A DNA stretch of 64,000 nt from Bog-950 sp044225825 (GTDB lineage Bacteria; Bacteroidota; Bacteroidia; Chitinophagales; LD1), in NCBI GenBank assembly GCA_044225825.1, contig JBGAIB010000001.1, positions 620,001-684,000 of the forward strand, in the 5' to 3' direction. The notes under the pieces were generated by a model. It had not been told where the DNA came from and ran no database searches. It was given only the letters and a program-made list of their open reading frames with translations. The stretch's first letter is position 1; each line of letters starts with the position of its first letter. The position numbers and the translations under genes are program-made. Shown piece after piece: positions 25,081-33,339 of the stretch.

Positions 25081-25478
25081 TTATTTCGATTGATTGACAG
25101 TTTTGTTTACGGATGTAAGCAGAGAGAACAATCCTTTAGCGGCAAACGTTATAATGCCGGCGTTTTTGCTTACAGACGAACTAACTCCGAATAACACCAG
25201 GGAACCAACTAATTTTTTAGCTGCATTATCTGGCAACGCCTCAATTAACATCTTTGCCGCATATCCCGCTGCCAAGCCCATTGCCGACTTCACCAAATCA
25301 CTCTGCGCCTCGGGTGCTGCGGCCACTTCGCCAAGTACCCCCTAATGAGGTTAATTGGCTTCATGGTTTCGTACACTTCGTGCAGGTTCTCCCTTAGAAG
25401 CATACCCTCGTTCCTGTGCTGTTCCTCCATTGCTATTACTGCAGCATTCAGTGTTTCAATTGAATTAATGACGACCAT
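25081..25478 (-). pseudogene. Envelope-stress cluster protein, split by a one-base slip
   Basis: Two minus-strand frames belong to one gene. Frame A (from the ATG at 25478) gives an N-terminal helix and reaches MKPINLIRG, then runs into stop at 25290. Frame B (open from about 25335) gives VLGEVAAAPEAQSDLVK followed by GLAAGYAAKMLIE to the stop at 25081. Adding one G to the G5 run (C5 on the plus strand, 25338-25342) joins them into a 132-aa protein. KPINLI...GLAAGY is the form I know for small proteins that sit beside YtxH and holin-like genes in Bacteroidota. It starts five bases after the holin-like gene. A sequencing error or a real mutation are both possible. Confidence 0.8.
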
Positions 25479-25483
25479 ACCTA

Positions 25484-25825
25484 TTATTGATAAACCTGCG
25501 TGATGATTAAGTTGCTAACGGATTTCTTAATCCATCCATGCAGAAAGAAATTAAAAATGATGGCCAATAGCAGATAGAACCCGGCAACTACAAAAAAGCC
25601 CCAATAAGACTTGCCCAATAAATCGCCCAGCCATAAAGCTATACCCATATTAGCGATCAGCGAAAAGAATATCACCATTACCACTACACACAGCTTAGCT
25701 ATTAGCAAGGGCGCTATTCTTGTGGTTTGCTGCAACGACTTTAACTTGGCAAGCTCATAAGCGGCTTTCCCATAATTCTCCGTCTGTTCAAACAACGATT
25801 CAATAACCTTTGAAGGGGCATCCAT
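25484..25825 (-). CDS. Holin-X / phage holin superfamily III-like membrane protein
   Basis: A 113-aa protein with an N-terminal helical part (SLFEQTENYGKAAYELAKLKSLQQ) and two transmembrane helices (about 40-60 and 70-92) joined by a short loop with GDLLGKSYWGFF. This is the pattern of DUF1469/YqjE-type proteins (putative holin-X), which in chromosomal clusters are envelope-stress membrane proteins, not phage lysis factors. It lies between the YtxH gene and the frameshifted gene, with only five bases before the latter, in one operon. Confidence 0.83.
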   Translation of the reverse strand: MDAPSKVIESLFEQTENYGKAAYELAKLKSLQQTTRIAPLLIAKLCVVVMVIFFSLIANMGIALWLGDLLGKSYWGFFVVAGFYLLLAIIFNFFLHGWIKKSVSNLIITQVYQ

Positions 25826-25888
25826 GCATAAAATTTAAAGAAAAAAATTACCGGTGCAGAGAGCCCCGGTATAATAAACTATCAGCAG

Positions 25889-26173
25889 TTATGCCTTTTT
25901 AACGGCGGTTTCCACCTCTTCTTTTACATCACCTGCCTTTACCACACCATTGTTGGCGGCTTTCATCGCTTCTTCGCGCATTTCCATAAACTTCTGCGAA
26001 ATATTCTGTAAAAAGGACTCAAACTTATCACCTAATTCATCGGCATAATCATCGCCCTTCTGGGTTATTTTTTTGCGGGTTACCGAACCTTTGTCCGGTG
26101 CAAATAGTATACCCAGGGTAGCACCTACTGCAACACCCGCTAATACACCCAATAATACTTTTCCGTTACTCAT
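25889..26173 (-). CDS. YtxH-domain protein
   Basis: A 94-aa protein: an N-terminal glycine-rich membrane helix (KVLLGVLAGVAVGATLGILFAPDKGS, residues about 4-29, given here in summary as the family hallmark AGVAVGATLGILFAP) and a charged amphipathic helical tail. YtxH/YtxJ-type proteins belong to the general stress response in Firmicutes and are common in Bacteroidota stress clusters. Probably the first gene of the operon continuing through the holin-like and the split gene. Confidence 0.88.
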   Translation of the reverse strand: MSNGKVLLGVLAGVAVGATLGILFAPDKGSVTRKKITQKGDDYADELGDKFESFLQNISQKFMEMREEAMKAANNGVVKAGDVKEEVETAVKKA

Positions 26174-26286
26174 AAAAACATACTTAATAACAGCCGAAAT
26201 AACTGCTGTGACAAAGATGGAGAAAAGCGATCCTAATCAATTACACAATTAAAAAAAGGTATTATATAATTCACAGTAAACAGCAA

Positions 26287-26847
26287 CTACTTCCTGCTTT
26301 CCAACTTACTATTGATCTCCTTTAGGAGCTTAAATTGTTTTTCTTGTGTTTGAAACAGTGTTTTTATCTGATCCTGTAAAAGTAAATCCATCTTCTTATG
26401 CATGCTACGTATCTGCATCTCGGTCTTTAAATTTATCAGGTAGTCATTTTCACTACACATCCGGTCCTTTTCTTCCTGTCTGTTTTGACTCATCAATATA
26501 ACAGGTGCCTGCAATGCCGCCACACAGGAAAGTATAAGATTCATGAAAATAAATGGATAAGGATCAAACTTCATCAGGCCGATACCTATTGTGTTAATCA
26601 CTATCCATATTGCCAGGAATACACCAAAAATGATGATGAACTTCCAACTGCCGCCAAAGCGGGCAACTTTATCCGAAATACTTTGTCCGGCAGTAAGAAT
26701 TTCTGCAGGCGGGTGTAACAGATTCTGCACAATCAATTCTTCGTCCTTTATGCTATCGCTAACAATTTTGTGAAGCTTACGAAGGTGCGCATCTTCATCT
26801 TTCATTAGCAATCCTATTTCAGTTCTGTCCCTCTTAACTGTAGCCAT
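26287..26847 (-). CDS. DUF1003 membrane protein
   Basis: A 186-aa protein of the DUF1003 family. The diagnostic stretch is ISDKVARFGGSWKFI, two transmembrane helices (about 68-88 and 97-120) with FDPYPFIFMNLILSCVAALQAPVI, and MSQNRQEEKDR after them, ending in a coiled coil (about 140-184). Family members are thought to sit in the inner membrane; their biochemical role is unknown. It is 113 bases upstream of the YtxH gene in the same direction and divergent from csbD. Confidence 0.88.
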   Translation of the reverse strand: MATVKRDRTEIGLLMKDEDAHLRKLHKIVSDSIKDEELIVQNLLHPPAEILTAGQSISDKVARFGGSWKFIIIFGVFLAIWIVINTIGIGLMKFDPYPFIFMNLILSCVAALQAPVILMSQNRQEEKDRMCSENDYLINLKTEMQIRSMHKKMDLLLQDQIKTLFQTQEKQFKLLKEINSKLESRK

Positions 26848-27041
26848 AAACCATATTTACCCAAAGCTACAGCATAAACACCGGCAATTGTTATACAATT
26901 CCATCACTAACCAGGCCCCAACAGCAACAAAACAACATCTGTGAATATTACAATATTATAATGTAATTGTGTAATGCAACTTGGGGCCTTGTGCATGATA
27001 TTTGCAGTGCAATTATTATTAACTGTCTAAATTGATACGCA

Positions 27042-27266
27042 ATGGAATCGAAACAAGATAAAACACCACCGGCATTTCATATTTCCGGTAACTGGGAAAG
27101 CCAGGCAAAAAAATTGAAAGTAACATATCCTCAACTTACCGATGAAGATCTGAAGTATGAAGGCGCTAAACAGGACGAACTGCTCAGCCGTATAGGTACG
27201 CGCCTTGGCAAAAAACGTGAAGATGTTATCGAGGCTATTAAAGCTGCCGGCAAAACACAATCATAA
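27042..27266 (+). CDS. CsbD-like stress protein
   Basis: A 74-aa hydrophilic protein of the CsbD family: GNWESQAKKLKVTYPQLTDEDLKYEGAKQDELLSRI is the typical core, split here as GNWESQAKKLK and LTDEDLKYEGAKQDEL. CsbD in B. subtilis is under general-stress sigma-factor control; molecular role is unknown. Divergent from DUF1003, with a hairpin terminator right after it, so it is transcribed alone. Confidence 0.9.
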   Translation: MESKQDKTPPAFHISGNWESQAKKLKVTYPQLTDEDLKYEGAKQDELLSRIGTRLGKKREDVIEAIKAAGKTQS

Positions 27267-27280
27267 CTCACCTATTGGAG

Positions 27281-27307
27281 AAACAGGCAACAGCAACCTG
27301 TTTTTCC
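27281..27307 (+). terminator. Rho-independent terminator after csbD-like gene
   Basis: Stem AAACAGG (27281-27287) and CCTGTTT (27298-27304) around a 10-base loop, continuing into TTT. It starts 14 bases past the stop codon. Confidence 0.75.
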
Positions 27308-27326
27308 ATTTCTTAATAGAAAAACA

Positions 27327-27524
27327 ATGAAACCTTTTTTATTTCTCTCCTTATTTGCTCTGGTATGTGTAGGTTCATCCTCCTGCAAACGTTGTCAGGT
27401 TTGCACCAAAAATTCTGAACCTGAAGTGCGCGTATGCGAAAAAGACTATTCCAGTAACACTGAATACGGACTAGTATTAGACGGCATGGAAGTTGCCGGT
27501 TATAGCTGTAAAAACTCACTTTAG
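27327..27524 (+). CDS. Small cysteine-rich lipoprotein
   Basis: A 65-aa predicted lipoprotein: leader MKPFLFLSLFALVCVGSSSC with lipobox SSSC, and a 45-residue mature part with CKRCQVC, CEKDY and a late YSCK, i.e. five cysteines besides the lipidated one. Cys-x-x-Cys-like spacing allows disulfides or metal binding, but no family is recognised. It lies between the CsbD-like gene and the convergent AraC regulator, whose stop is two bases away. Confidence 0.75.
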   Translation: MKPFLFLSLFALVCVGSSSCKRCQVCTKNSEPEVRVCEKDYSSNTEYGLVLDGMEVAGYSCKNSL

Positions 27525-27526
27525 CC

Positions 27527-28093
27527 TTACATTTCTCCGGCAGTCTCAATGCCTGCCCGTTTCATCTTAAGTTTCTTATAAAACGTAGGCGTTAACCCCG
27601 TTACCTTTTTAAACTGATTAGACAAATGGGCAACGCTGCTGTAATTTAACTGATAGGAGATTTGCGTTAGATTCAATTCATCGTACAGCAATAATTCCTT
27701 TACCCTTTCAATCCGGTGTGCTATTATAAAGTGTTCAATGGTAATGCCTGTTACTTCTGAAAACAAGTTTGCAAGGTAGGTATAGTTATAATTTAGTTTG
27801 GCACTGAGGTAATCAGAGAATTTTTCTTTAGGCCGATCATTGGAATAATGTACCATTTCAACTACTACCTTTTTAATGCGTTCAATTAAAATTGCCCGGT
27901 TATCGTTCATTAATTCCAGACCCGATTTTAGTAAGCCCTCTTTTAGTTGGGCGAGTTGCGTGGCATTCAGTTCCTCTTTAACCTCTACTTCACCCAGTTC
28001 CACAGTGCCGTAATGCAAACCGAGTTTATCCAGCTCCGCCTTAACCACCATCTTACATCGTATGGAAACCATGTATTTGATGAATACCTTCAT
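27527..28093 (-). CDS. AraC-family transcriptional regulator
   Basis: A 188-aa regulator. Residues about 85-185 form the AraC double helix-turn-helix: FSDYLSAKLNYNYTYLANLFSEVTG (first HTH), ELNLTQISYQLNYSSVAHLSNQFKKVTGLTPTFYKK (second HTH and signature), quoted by its pieces YLANLFSEVTG and VAHLSNQFKKVTG. The N-terminal 80 residues are short and lack a recognised ligand-binding cupin. Proteins of this size accompany YtxH/CsbD stress clusters in many Bacteroidota and probably control them, which is inference from neighbourhood. Confidence 0.88.
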   Translation of the reverse strand: MKVFIKYMVSIRCKMVVKAELDKLGLHYGTVELGEVEVKEELNATQLAQLKEGLLKSGLELMNDNRAILIERIKKVVVEMVHYSNDRPKEKFSDYLSAKLNYNYTYLANLFSEVTGITIEHFIIAHRIERVKELLLYDELNLTQISYQLNYSSVAHLSNQFKKVTGLTPTFYKKLKMKRAGIETAGEM

Positions 28094-28259
28094 ACTGTAT
28101 ATTCAGAAAACAAATTTGTTGACCGGAGGCTGGTCGCATTAAAGATAGCTTATTAGTGGCACTACAGCAGCAACTGCCGGGAGAATGAACTGATTTTAAC
28201 ATTAGTATTGGCATCAAATTATCATTGCCTATATGATTAAGCACTTAGAATGCCCGCGT

Positions 28260-28288
28260 ACATAAAAAAGGCTCCTTATGGGAGCCTT
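28260..28288 (-). terminator. Rho-independent terminator of the 28309 lipoprotein gene
   Basis: Stem AAGGCTCC (28268-28275) / GGAGCCTT (28281-28288), five-base loop, followed on the minus strand by six T (complement of A at 28264-28269). It is 20 bases past the stop codon. Confidence 0.85.
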
Positions 28289-28308
28289 CCTATTAGTTCC
28301 AGTTTGTG

Positions 28309-29211
28309 TTATTGCACCACCCGTGGAATCAAACCACGAAGACCCATGTCAACCACACGCTCCCCTTTTAAAGGTTCCCACATACCATTGCCGTTACTAT
28401 CAGTCCATTCAAAACTTTTGTTGATTGAAAGCGATACCTCCACCACCACATCTTCGGTTTCGTTACCGGTAATTACCAGCGCTCCGTTTTCGAATGCACC
28501 TGTTACTACACAGCTACCGGCAGGTATAGGCGAAGTGGCTGCTATAGGATTGGGAACCGTTGTGCCGGGGGCAGAGCCTGTATCGGAGTAAACTGTTCCG
28601 TAAAAGTTACCTTCAAAACCCCAGTAGCCCTGCTTTTTATTGGCATTAACTACATAGTTTTTGCTGCTTACATTAAAGTTGTTGATGTAGGTATTAAAGC
28701 CCACAAACGAAGCGATAGTTGCATCGAAATACTGGTGAATACTAAAACCGGCGATAGTAGTATCGATACGCATATACACGTTGTAGTTTTGATAGGATAA
28801 GGAGACCCGTAACCATTCGTAGCTACCCGGTGTAACATCCTTAAGCGGAACTTCGAAGAATGTTTCCCCGTCGTTTTTAATTACTGCCTTGCTATAATCG
28901 ATAGCTGTTGCGCCTCCCAGGTTGGTTTCAGCCTGATGATATAATACAACGCCAGTACCCAATTGGGTATACATAGTTGGTGCAAGTTCCATATAGTGCG
29001 AACTAATGGCATTAAAACGCGGAGATTGACCCGCATTACCCGCCGGCACTGAAACCGGATTGCCAAGATTACCGAGGCGCACCTGTGTAGAATCGAGCTT
29101 GTATTTAAAAATGAGCTTAGGCGTTTTTGTGGCCTCCTTTTTACAGGAAGCGGAACCCAGCAAGAATGCCACTGCGGCAATTAACGAGAAGGAGAGGAAG
29201 ATTTTTTGCAT
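28309..29211 (-). CDS. Large hypothetical lipoprotein
   Basis: A 300-aa predicted lipoprotein with leader MQKIFLSFSLIAAVAFLLGSASC and a Cys-Lys-Lys-Glu start of the mature part, a common Bacteroidota surface-lipoprotein signal. The body is beta-rich; it holds PVSVPAGNAGQSPRFN early and FEWTDSNGNGMWEPLKGER near the end, an Asp/Asn-rich loop that could bind calcium. I do not recognise the family. Monocistronic by its own terminator. Confidence 0.83.
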   Translation of the reverse strand: MQKIFLSFSLIAAVAFLLGSASCKKEATKTPKLIFKYKLDSTQVRLGNLGNPVSVPAGNAGQSPRFNAISSHYMELAPTMYTQLGTGVVLYHQAETNLGGATAIDYSKAVIKNDGETFFEVPLKDVTPGSYEWLRVSLSYQNYNVYMRIDTTIAGFSIHQYFDATIASFVGFNTYINNFNVSSKNYVVNANKKQGYWGFEGNFYGTVYSDTGSAPGTTVPNPIAATSPIPAGSCVVTGAFENGALVITGNETEDVVVEVSLSINKSFEWTDSNGNGMWEPLKGERVVDMGLRGLIPRVVQ

Positions 29212-29342
29212 TTGAGGGGAATTTAGCCGGGCGAAAATAGAAAAAGGGGGCGCTTATGATAAAACATACATCTTAAAAGGTGCTGCGTGCTTGTTAAGAA
29301 AGGAGACATCTAAGGGCGGCATAACCCCACTAATATGATATC

Positions 29343-29825
29343 TTACTTACCGGGAACAGGAACGGAAAGCTCCTTGCCCGCTCTATAGACGTAGGTAATA
29401 AGGTAGTACGAGCCACCGTTGAAGAGCTGTTTATCTTCCTCCTTTACGTATTGCGATTCATACGTTCCCAGGTATTTATCGTATAGCCTTGTTGTTTTGT
29501 TATAAAGGTAGCCTGCCTCTTTTAACCGGTTAACAAATGCGTGAAACACCTGCTCGGAATTTACATAGAAACGAAGTTCAAGGCTGCGGCTGCCATCCTC
29601 ATTTGTGCGGCTCATTACCTGCAGCTGCGAGCCGTTAGCAACGTTCTTATATTCCTGCAGTTTAAAGTTGGCGGTACTGCTGTCTCTGCTGATTATAAAA
29701 CCCTTCTTTTTAAGATAAGCCTGCTGATCGGGTTGCTCGCGGAGGGCTTCAAAATCAGTTGGTGACAGGGTTTGAGCAACTGCTATCTGGCTTAAGAAAA
29801 GCAGCACTAATAAGGTTACGCGCAT
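29343..29825 (-). CDS. Secreted hypothetical protein
   Basis: A 160-aa protein with a clear signal peptide (MRVTLLVLLFLSQIAVAQ) and a mixed alpha/beta mature domain with no motif I recognise. EQVFHAFVNRLKEAGYLY suggests an amphipathic helix. It is divergent from the amidase gene; the shared 164-base gap should contain both promoters. Likely periplasmic. Confidence 0.75.
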   Translation of the reverse strand: MRVTLLVLLFLSQIAVAQTLSPTDFEALREQPDQQAYLKKKGFIISRDSSTANFKLQEYKNVANGSQLQVMSRTNEDGSRSLELRFYVNSEQVFHAFVNRLKEAGYLYNKTTRLYDKYLGTYESQYVKEEDKQLFNGGSYYLITYVYRAGKELSVPVPGK

Positions 29826-29989
29826 AGGTTAATGGCGGTATTTAGTCCGCCTGTACCGAATATAACGATTAATCCTATAAGCCGTATCCGCCGGGGAATA
29901 AGGACTAACTTATTTTTTGTCAAAGTGCCTTTTTATCCCCACTTATAATTTCAGTCTCCTTAAATTTCCGCTCTAAAATCAGCCGTTAT

Positions 29990-31405
29990 ATGGGGAAAGT
30001 GGTAAGTGCGTTTACGAATGATGCCTTAGGCAAACTGGATGCAGTTGGGGTAGCCGAAGCAATTGCAACCAAGAAAGTATCGGTGGCGGAAGTAACCGAA
30101 GCTGCTATTGCAAGGGCCGAAAAGGCCAATGCCGACTTAAATGCCATTGTTGTAAAAACCTACACCGAAGCGCGTAATGAGCAAGCTTTGGTTAAGCACG
30201 GAGCATTCTATGGTGTGCCGGCCTTCATTAAGGATAATGACCACCTGAAGGGTTACCCAACGCAGCTGGGAACAGGTGCCTTTAGCGCGAAAAAAGCAAA
30301 GCGCAATAGTCGTTTCGTGAACCAGTTTCTCTCGACCGGTGTGAGCTACCTGGGGAAGAGCACCTTACCGGAATTCGGATTGATATGCAGCACGGAGAAC
30401 GAGCGCTGGGGTATAACCCGCAATCCATGGAATACCGATTATACTACCGGTGGTTCCTCTTCAGGGTCAGCCGCACTGGTAGCAGCCGGCGTAGTACCCA
30501 TTGCCACCGCCAATGACGGCGCGGGCTCTATACGCATACCTGCGGCCTGTTGCGGGCTGGTAGGACTTAAACCATCGCGGCACCGGCTGGTGCCTATGGA
30601 TGGCTCGCAATTAATGCCGTTGCAGATTGTGTATGAAGGTGTGTTAACCAGAAGCGTTCGGGATACAGCAGCCTTTTTTGCGGAGGCTGAAAAGTTTTAC
30701 CGCAACCCACGCTTACCAAAACTGGGGCATGTTAACCATGCCTCTAAAGAACGTTTGCGTATTGCTTTCTTCCTGAACCCGGAAGCAGGTAAGCTGGGCC
30801 ATCAGGACGAGGCTACGTACCGCACGCAGGTAGAAACTGCGGCCTTGTTGGAATCGCTGGGGCATACGGTGGAGCAGTTGCCATTCCCCGTTGATATTGA
30901 TGCCATGAGTGAGCACTACCTGAACTACTATGGTTTTATGGCTTATATGATTACCCACTGGGACCGGACCATCTTAAACGCCCGTGTTGACCACGGACAA
31001 CTGGAACCATTTACCATTGGGCTTAGCAAGCAATTTAAGAGCAACGCGCTGCAAACACCCCGCAGCATCCGCATGCTGCGCAAAGTAGGCCGCGATACAG
31101 AAGAGCTATTCAACAAATATGATGTGTTGATGACCCCTGTAGTATCGCACACTACACCGCAAATAGGACACTTTAGCGTTTCGTTGCCGTATGAGGTTGT
31201 ATGCCGCCGGGCCATTGAATATGCCAGCTATTGCGGGTTGCAGAATGTAACTGGTGCACCGGCCATTTCGCTGCCGTTGGGCATAGCTGCTAACAGCATG
31301 CCTATTGGCGTACACTTTACGGCCCCCTACGGCGAGGACAAACGATTACTGGAACTTGCCTACGAACTGGAAGCTGCCAAACCATTTAAGCTGGTTGGCG
31401 AATAA
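29990..31405 (+). CDS. Amidase-signature family hydrolase
   Basis: A 471-aa cytosolic amidase using the Ser-cisSer-Lys triad: Lys in PAFIKDND (near residue 81), the GGSSSGSAALVAAG signature (near 157) and the nucleophile Ser in ANDGAGSIRIPAACCG (near 181). The ANDGAGSIRIPA variant resembles nylon-oligomer hydrolase NylA-type and general carboxylamidases more than GatA, and no gatBC neighbours exist, so a role in tRNA amidation is unlikely. Substrate unknown. The glycosylase gene begins two bases after the stop codon, so the two share a message. Confidence 0.9.
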   Translation: MGKVVSAFTNDALGKLDAVGVAEAIATKKVSVAEVTEAAIARAEKANADLNAIVVKTYTEARNEQALVKHGAFYGVPAFIKDNDHLKGYPTQLGTGAFSAKKAKRNSRFVNQFLSTGVSYLGKSTLPEFGLICSTENERWGITRNPWNTDYTTGGSSSGSAALVAAGVVPIATANDGAGSIRIPAACCGLVGLKPSRHRLVPMDGSQLMPLQIVYEGVLTRSVRDTAAFFAEAEKFYRNPRLPKLGHVNHASKERLRIAFFLNPEAGKLGHQDEATYRTQVETAALLESLGHTVEQLPFPVDIDAMSEHYLNYYGFMAYMITHWDRTILNARVDHGQLEPFTIGLSKQFKSNALQTPRSIRMLRKVGRDTEELFNKYDVLMTPVVSHTTPQIGHFSVSLPYEVVCRRAIEYASYCGLQNVTGAPAISLPLGIAANSMPIGVHFTAPYGEDKRLLELAYELEAAKPFKLVGE

Positions 31406-31407
31406 CC

Positions 31408-32019
31408 ATGGGTGCTATAGTGAACGCTGCTGATATCAAACGCCTTATTAAAAAAGATAAGACATTTGGATTGATCCAGGAGCGGTATGGCCTACCCCCA
31501 AACTGGAGCCGACCTCAGGGTTTTGACGCACTGGCTAAAATTATACTGGAACAGCAAGTAAGCCTTGCCTCGGCCAATGCGCACTTTAGTAAGTTGAAGC
31601 ATGCAGTGGGTGACTTTATACCTGCCAACCTATTGCAGTTGACTGATGCAGAAATGCGCGATTGCCAAATAAGCAGGCAAAAGACCAGGTATCTGCGCGA
31701 ACTTTCGAAGGCCGTACTCAGCAATCAATTGCAATTGGAGGCATTACCCAAGCTACCTGAAGCGGAGATACGGCAGCAACTAACCGCTATAAAAGGAATA
31801 GGGCACTGGACTACCGATGTATACCTGTTGTTTTGCCTGCAGCAAAAGGATGTATTCCCCATTGGTGATATAGCGATAGTTAATACCGTAAAAGAACTTT
31901 ATAACCTGCACGAAAGAGAACAGATGCTTGACTTGGCAGAAAGCTGGAGACCCCTGCGTTCGCTGGCTACTTACTTTTTATGGCACTACTACCTAAGCAA
32001 ACGGAAAAGGACAGCCTGA
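31408..32019 (+). CDS. DNA-3-methyladenine glycosylase, AlkA-like (HhH-GPD)
   Basis: A 203-aa base-excision repair enzyme removing alkylated purines. The HhH-GPD fold is marked by IILEQQVSLASANAHF, the hairpin LTAIKGIGHWTTDVYLLF and the catalytic Asp region VFPIGDIAI. It lacks the N-terminal AlkA beta-domain, as do short bacterial and yeast Mag1-type enzymes. Two bases separate it from the amidase; I see no functional link, and the coupling may only be transcriptional. Confidence 0.9.
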   Translation: MGAIVNAADIKRLIKKDKTFGLIQERYGLPPNWSRPQGFDALAKIILEQQVSLASANAHFSKLKHAVGDFIPANLLQLTDAEMRDCQISRQKTRYLRELSKAVLSNQLQLEALPKLPEAEIRQQLTAIKGIGHWTTDVYLLFCLQQKDVFPIGDIAIVNTVKELYNLHEREQMLDLAESWRPLRSLATYFLWHYYLSKRKRTA

Positions 32020-32025
32020 TCAGAA

Positions 32026-32063
32026 ACAAAAAATGCCCCATTGCAGTTAAGCGCCGGGGCATT
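32026..32063. terminator. Hairpin terminator between convergent genes
   Basis: AATGCCCC (32032-32039) pairs with GGGGCATT (32056-32063). A-rich sequence precedes it, giving a T-run on the minus strand, so it best serves the 32083 gene, but it also lies directly after the glycosylase stop and may work both ways. Confidence 0.7.
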
Positions 32064-32082
32064 CGTTAATAGTATGGATAGG

Positions 32083-33120
32083 CTATTTCGAGCAATCGCA
32101 AGTGGTTTGATCTCCCACACCTTCTAGATAAACATCAGTTTGGTAAGCGGTACCATCGTGGTCTTCTTTAAAACCAAACACCTGATACGTGCAATGTCCA
32201 TCGGGCCAGGTGGCGTATACCCAGGCATCCACCGAACGGGCGATGATGATGCCGGTTACTTTGTTGCGCTCCACATACCATTTAGTGCTGCTGATCTTCG
32301 CCTTGGTAAAGGTTTCCTTCCAGCCCGAATTTTTAGCATAGCGTTGGGTAGCCTTCAAAATCTTGGCCGTTAAGTCGGCATCTTCCATTCCGGCTTCCAA
32401 TGCTTCAAAGGTTCTACCAATCTTCATTGCTGCACCACCTGCAGGAACTGTGAGGGTAAAGGTAACTTCAGCAACAGGTTCTTTGCTTTGACGATTACCA
32501 TGCATACCTGCCCAGCAAACAATCCTTACTTTATGATCGCCGGCTGCAAGTTTGTTCAACTCCTTTACCAGATCCTCATCGGCGCCGCCATCTTCAGCAT
32601 TAGGTATCAACAGCATCTGGAAGGTGGTGATATACTTACCATCTTCTTCAGGATTCAGGTCGTTTACAAGGGTCGCTCTGCGGCCTTCAAATACATCTTT
32701 CCCGTCTACTTCCATGATAAAGAAAGAGTGGGTTTCGCTGGCCGAACCATAGGTTTTGTTTTCATAGTCGAAACCATCGGTAGTCCATACACGGTATTTG
32801 GCTAACGGATGTGGTAAAAACACACGGCCATAAATTGGCTGACCCAGCGTGAATTTTGTTTTAAAGCGTGTGGTATCGCTGTTCATATCCGCACGGCTGA
32901 TGCGCTTGGTATCGAGCGCTATGGTGCCCAGGTATTTTTGATGCACCACGCCGGTTATTCCTTCGCCGGGTTCATCATCCACTAATGTTCCTTTTTGCTT
33001 ACTACCACCGTTACCGGAATTTGATTTATTGCCGGTAACCAGGTTCTTTAAAAATTGTGCGTCGGCAGCTGTTGTGGTAAGCAACGCGAGCAGGAGTAGA
33101 TACATTATCTTCTTTGTCAT
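32083..33120 (-). CDS. Secreted hypothetical protein
   Basis: A 345-aa protein read from the ATG at 33120, which gives the leader MTKKIMYLLLLALLTTTAADAQ; the open frame continues 62 codons upstream but that part is low-quality and crosses a terminator. The mature protein has an early Ser/Gly/Asn linker and then a mixed domain including HKVRIVCWAGMHGNRQS and a cysteine pair at the very end (TTCDC). Family not recognised. In the same direction as, and downstream of, the acyl-CoA dehydrogenase gene, but separated from it by a strong hairpin. Confidence 0.8.
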   Translation of the reverse strand: MTKKIMYLLLLALLTTTAADAQFLKNLVTGNKSNSGNGGSKQKGTLVDDEPGEGITGVVHQKYLGTIALDTKRISRADMNSDTTRFKTKFTLGQPIYGRVFLPHPLAKYRVWTTDGFDYENKTYGSASETHSFFIMEVDGKDVFEGRRATLVNDLNPEEDGKYITTFQMLLIPNAEDGGADEDLVKELNKLAAGDHKVRIVCWAGMHGNRQSKEPVAEVTFTLTVPAGGAAMKIGRTFEALEAGMEDADLTAKILKATQRYAKNSGWKETFTKAKISSTKWYVERNKVTGIIIARSVDAWVYATWPDGHCTYQVFGFKEDHDGTAYQTDVYLEGVGDQTTCDCSK

Positions 33121-33280
33121 ACTACAATTTGGTTTTGAAGGCGCAAAATTATAATCCGAACGAAGCGGTTTTCTCCCACTTTTCGGAGATAATCGGAATC
33201 CCGATTTAACCCAAAACCGATGTATTGATAGCAGAGCGGAGGTCATTTTAAGCGATGAAGGTGGTATCAGGCTAAGGCAA

Positions 33281-33320
33281 TAAAAAATAAAAGCCGCAGT
33301 CTGCATGACTGCGGCTTTTT
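33281..33320 (-). terminator. Rho-independent terminator of the ACAD-SCP2 gene
   Basis: A perfect 11-bp stem AAAGCCGCAGT / ACTGCGGCTTT (33290-33300 and 33308-33318), seven-base loop, with A-rich DNA on its left and T5 on its right, so it can end transcription on either strand. It is 20 bases past the stop of the minus-strand gene at 33340. Confidence 0.9.
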
Positions 33321-33339
33321 ATAATATGAAAGAATTTTA

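Noticed and set aside
24688..25194. A 168-aa plus-strand ORF opposite the DUF2141 lipoprotein
   Set aside because: The minus-strand frame has a signal peptide and a clear DUF2141 domain; the plus-strand frame has neither.
25484..25825. Prophage lysis gene (holin)
   Set aside because: It sits in a bacterial stress cluster with YtxH and DUF1003, with no endolysin or phage structural genes.
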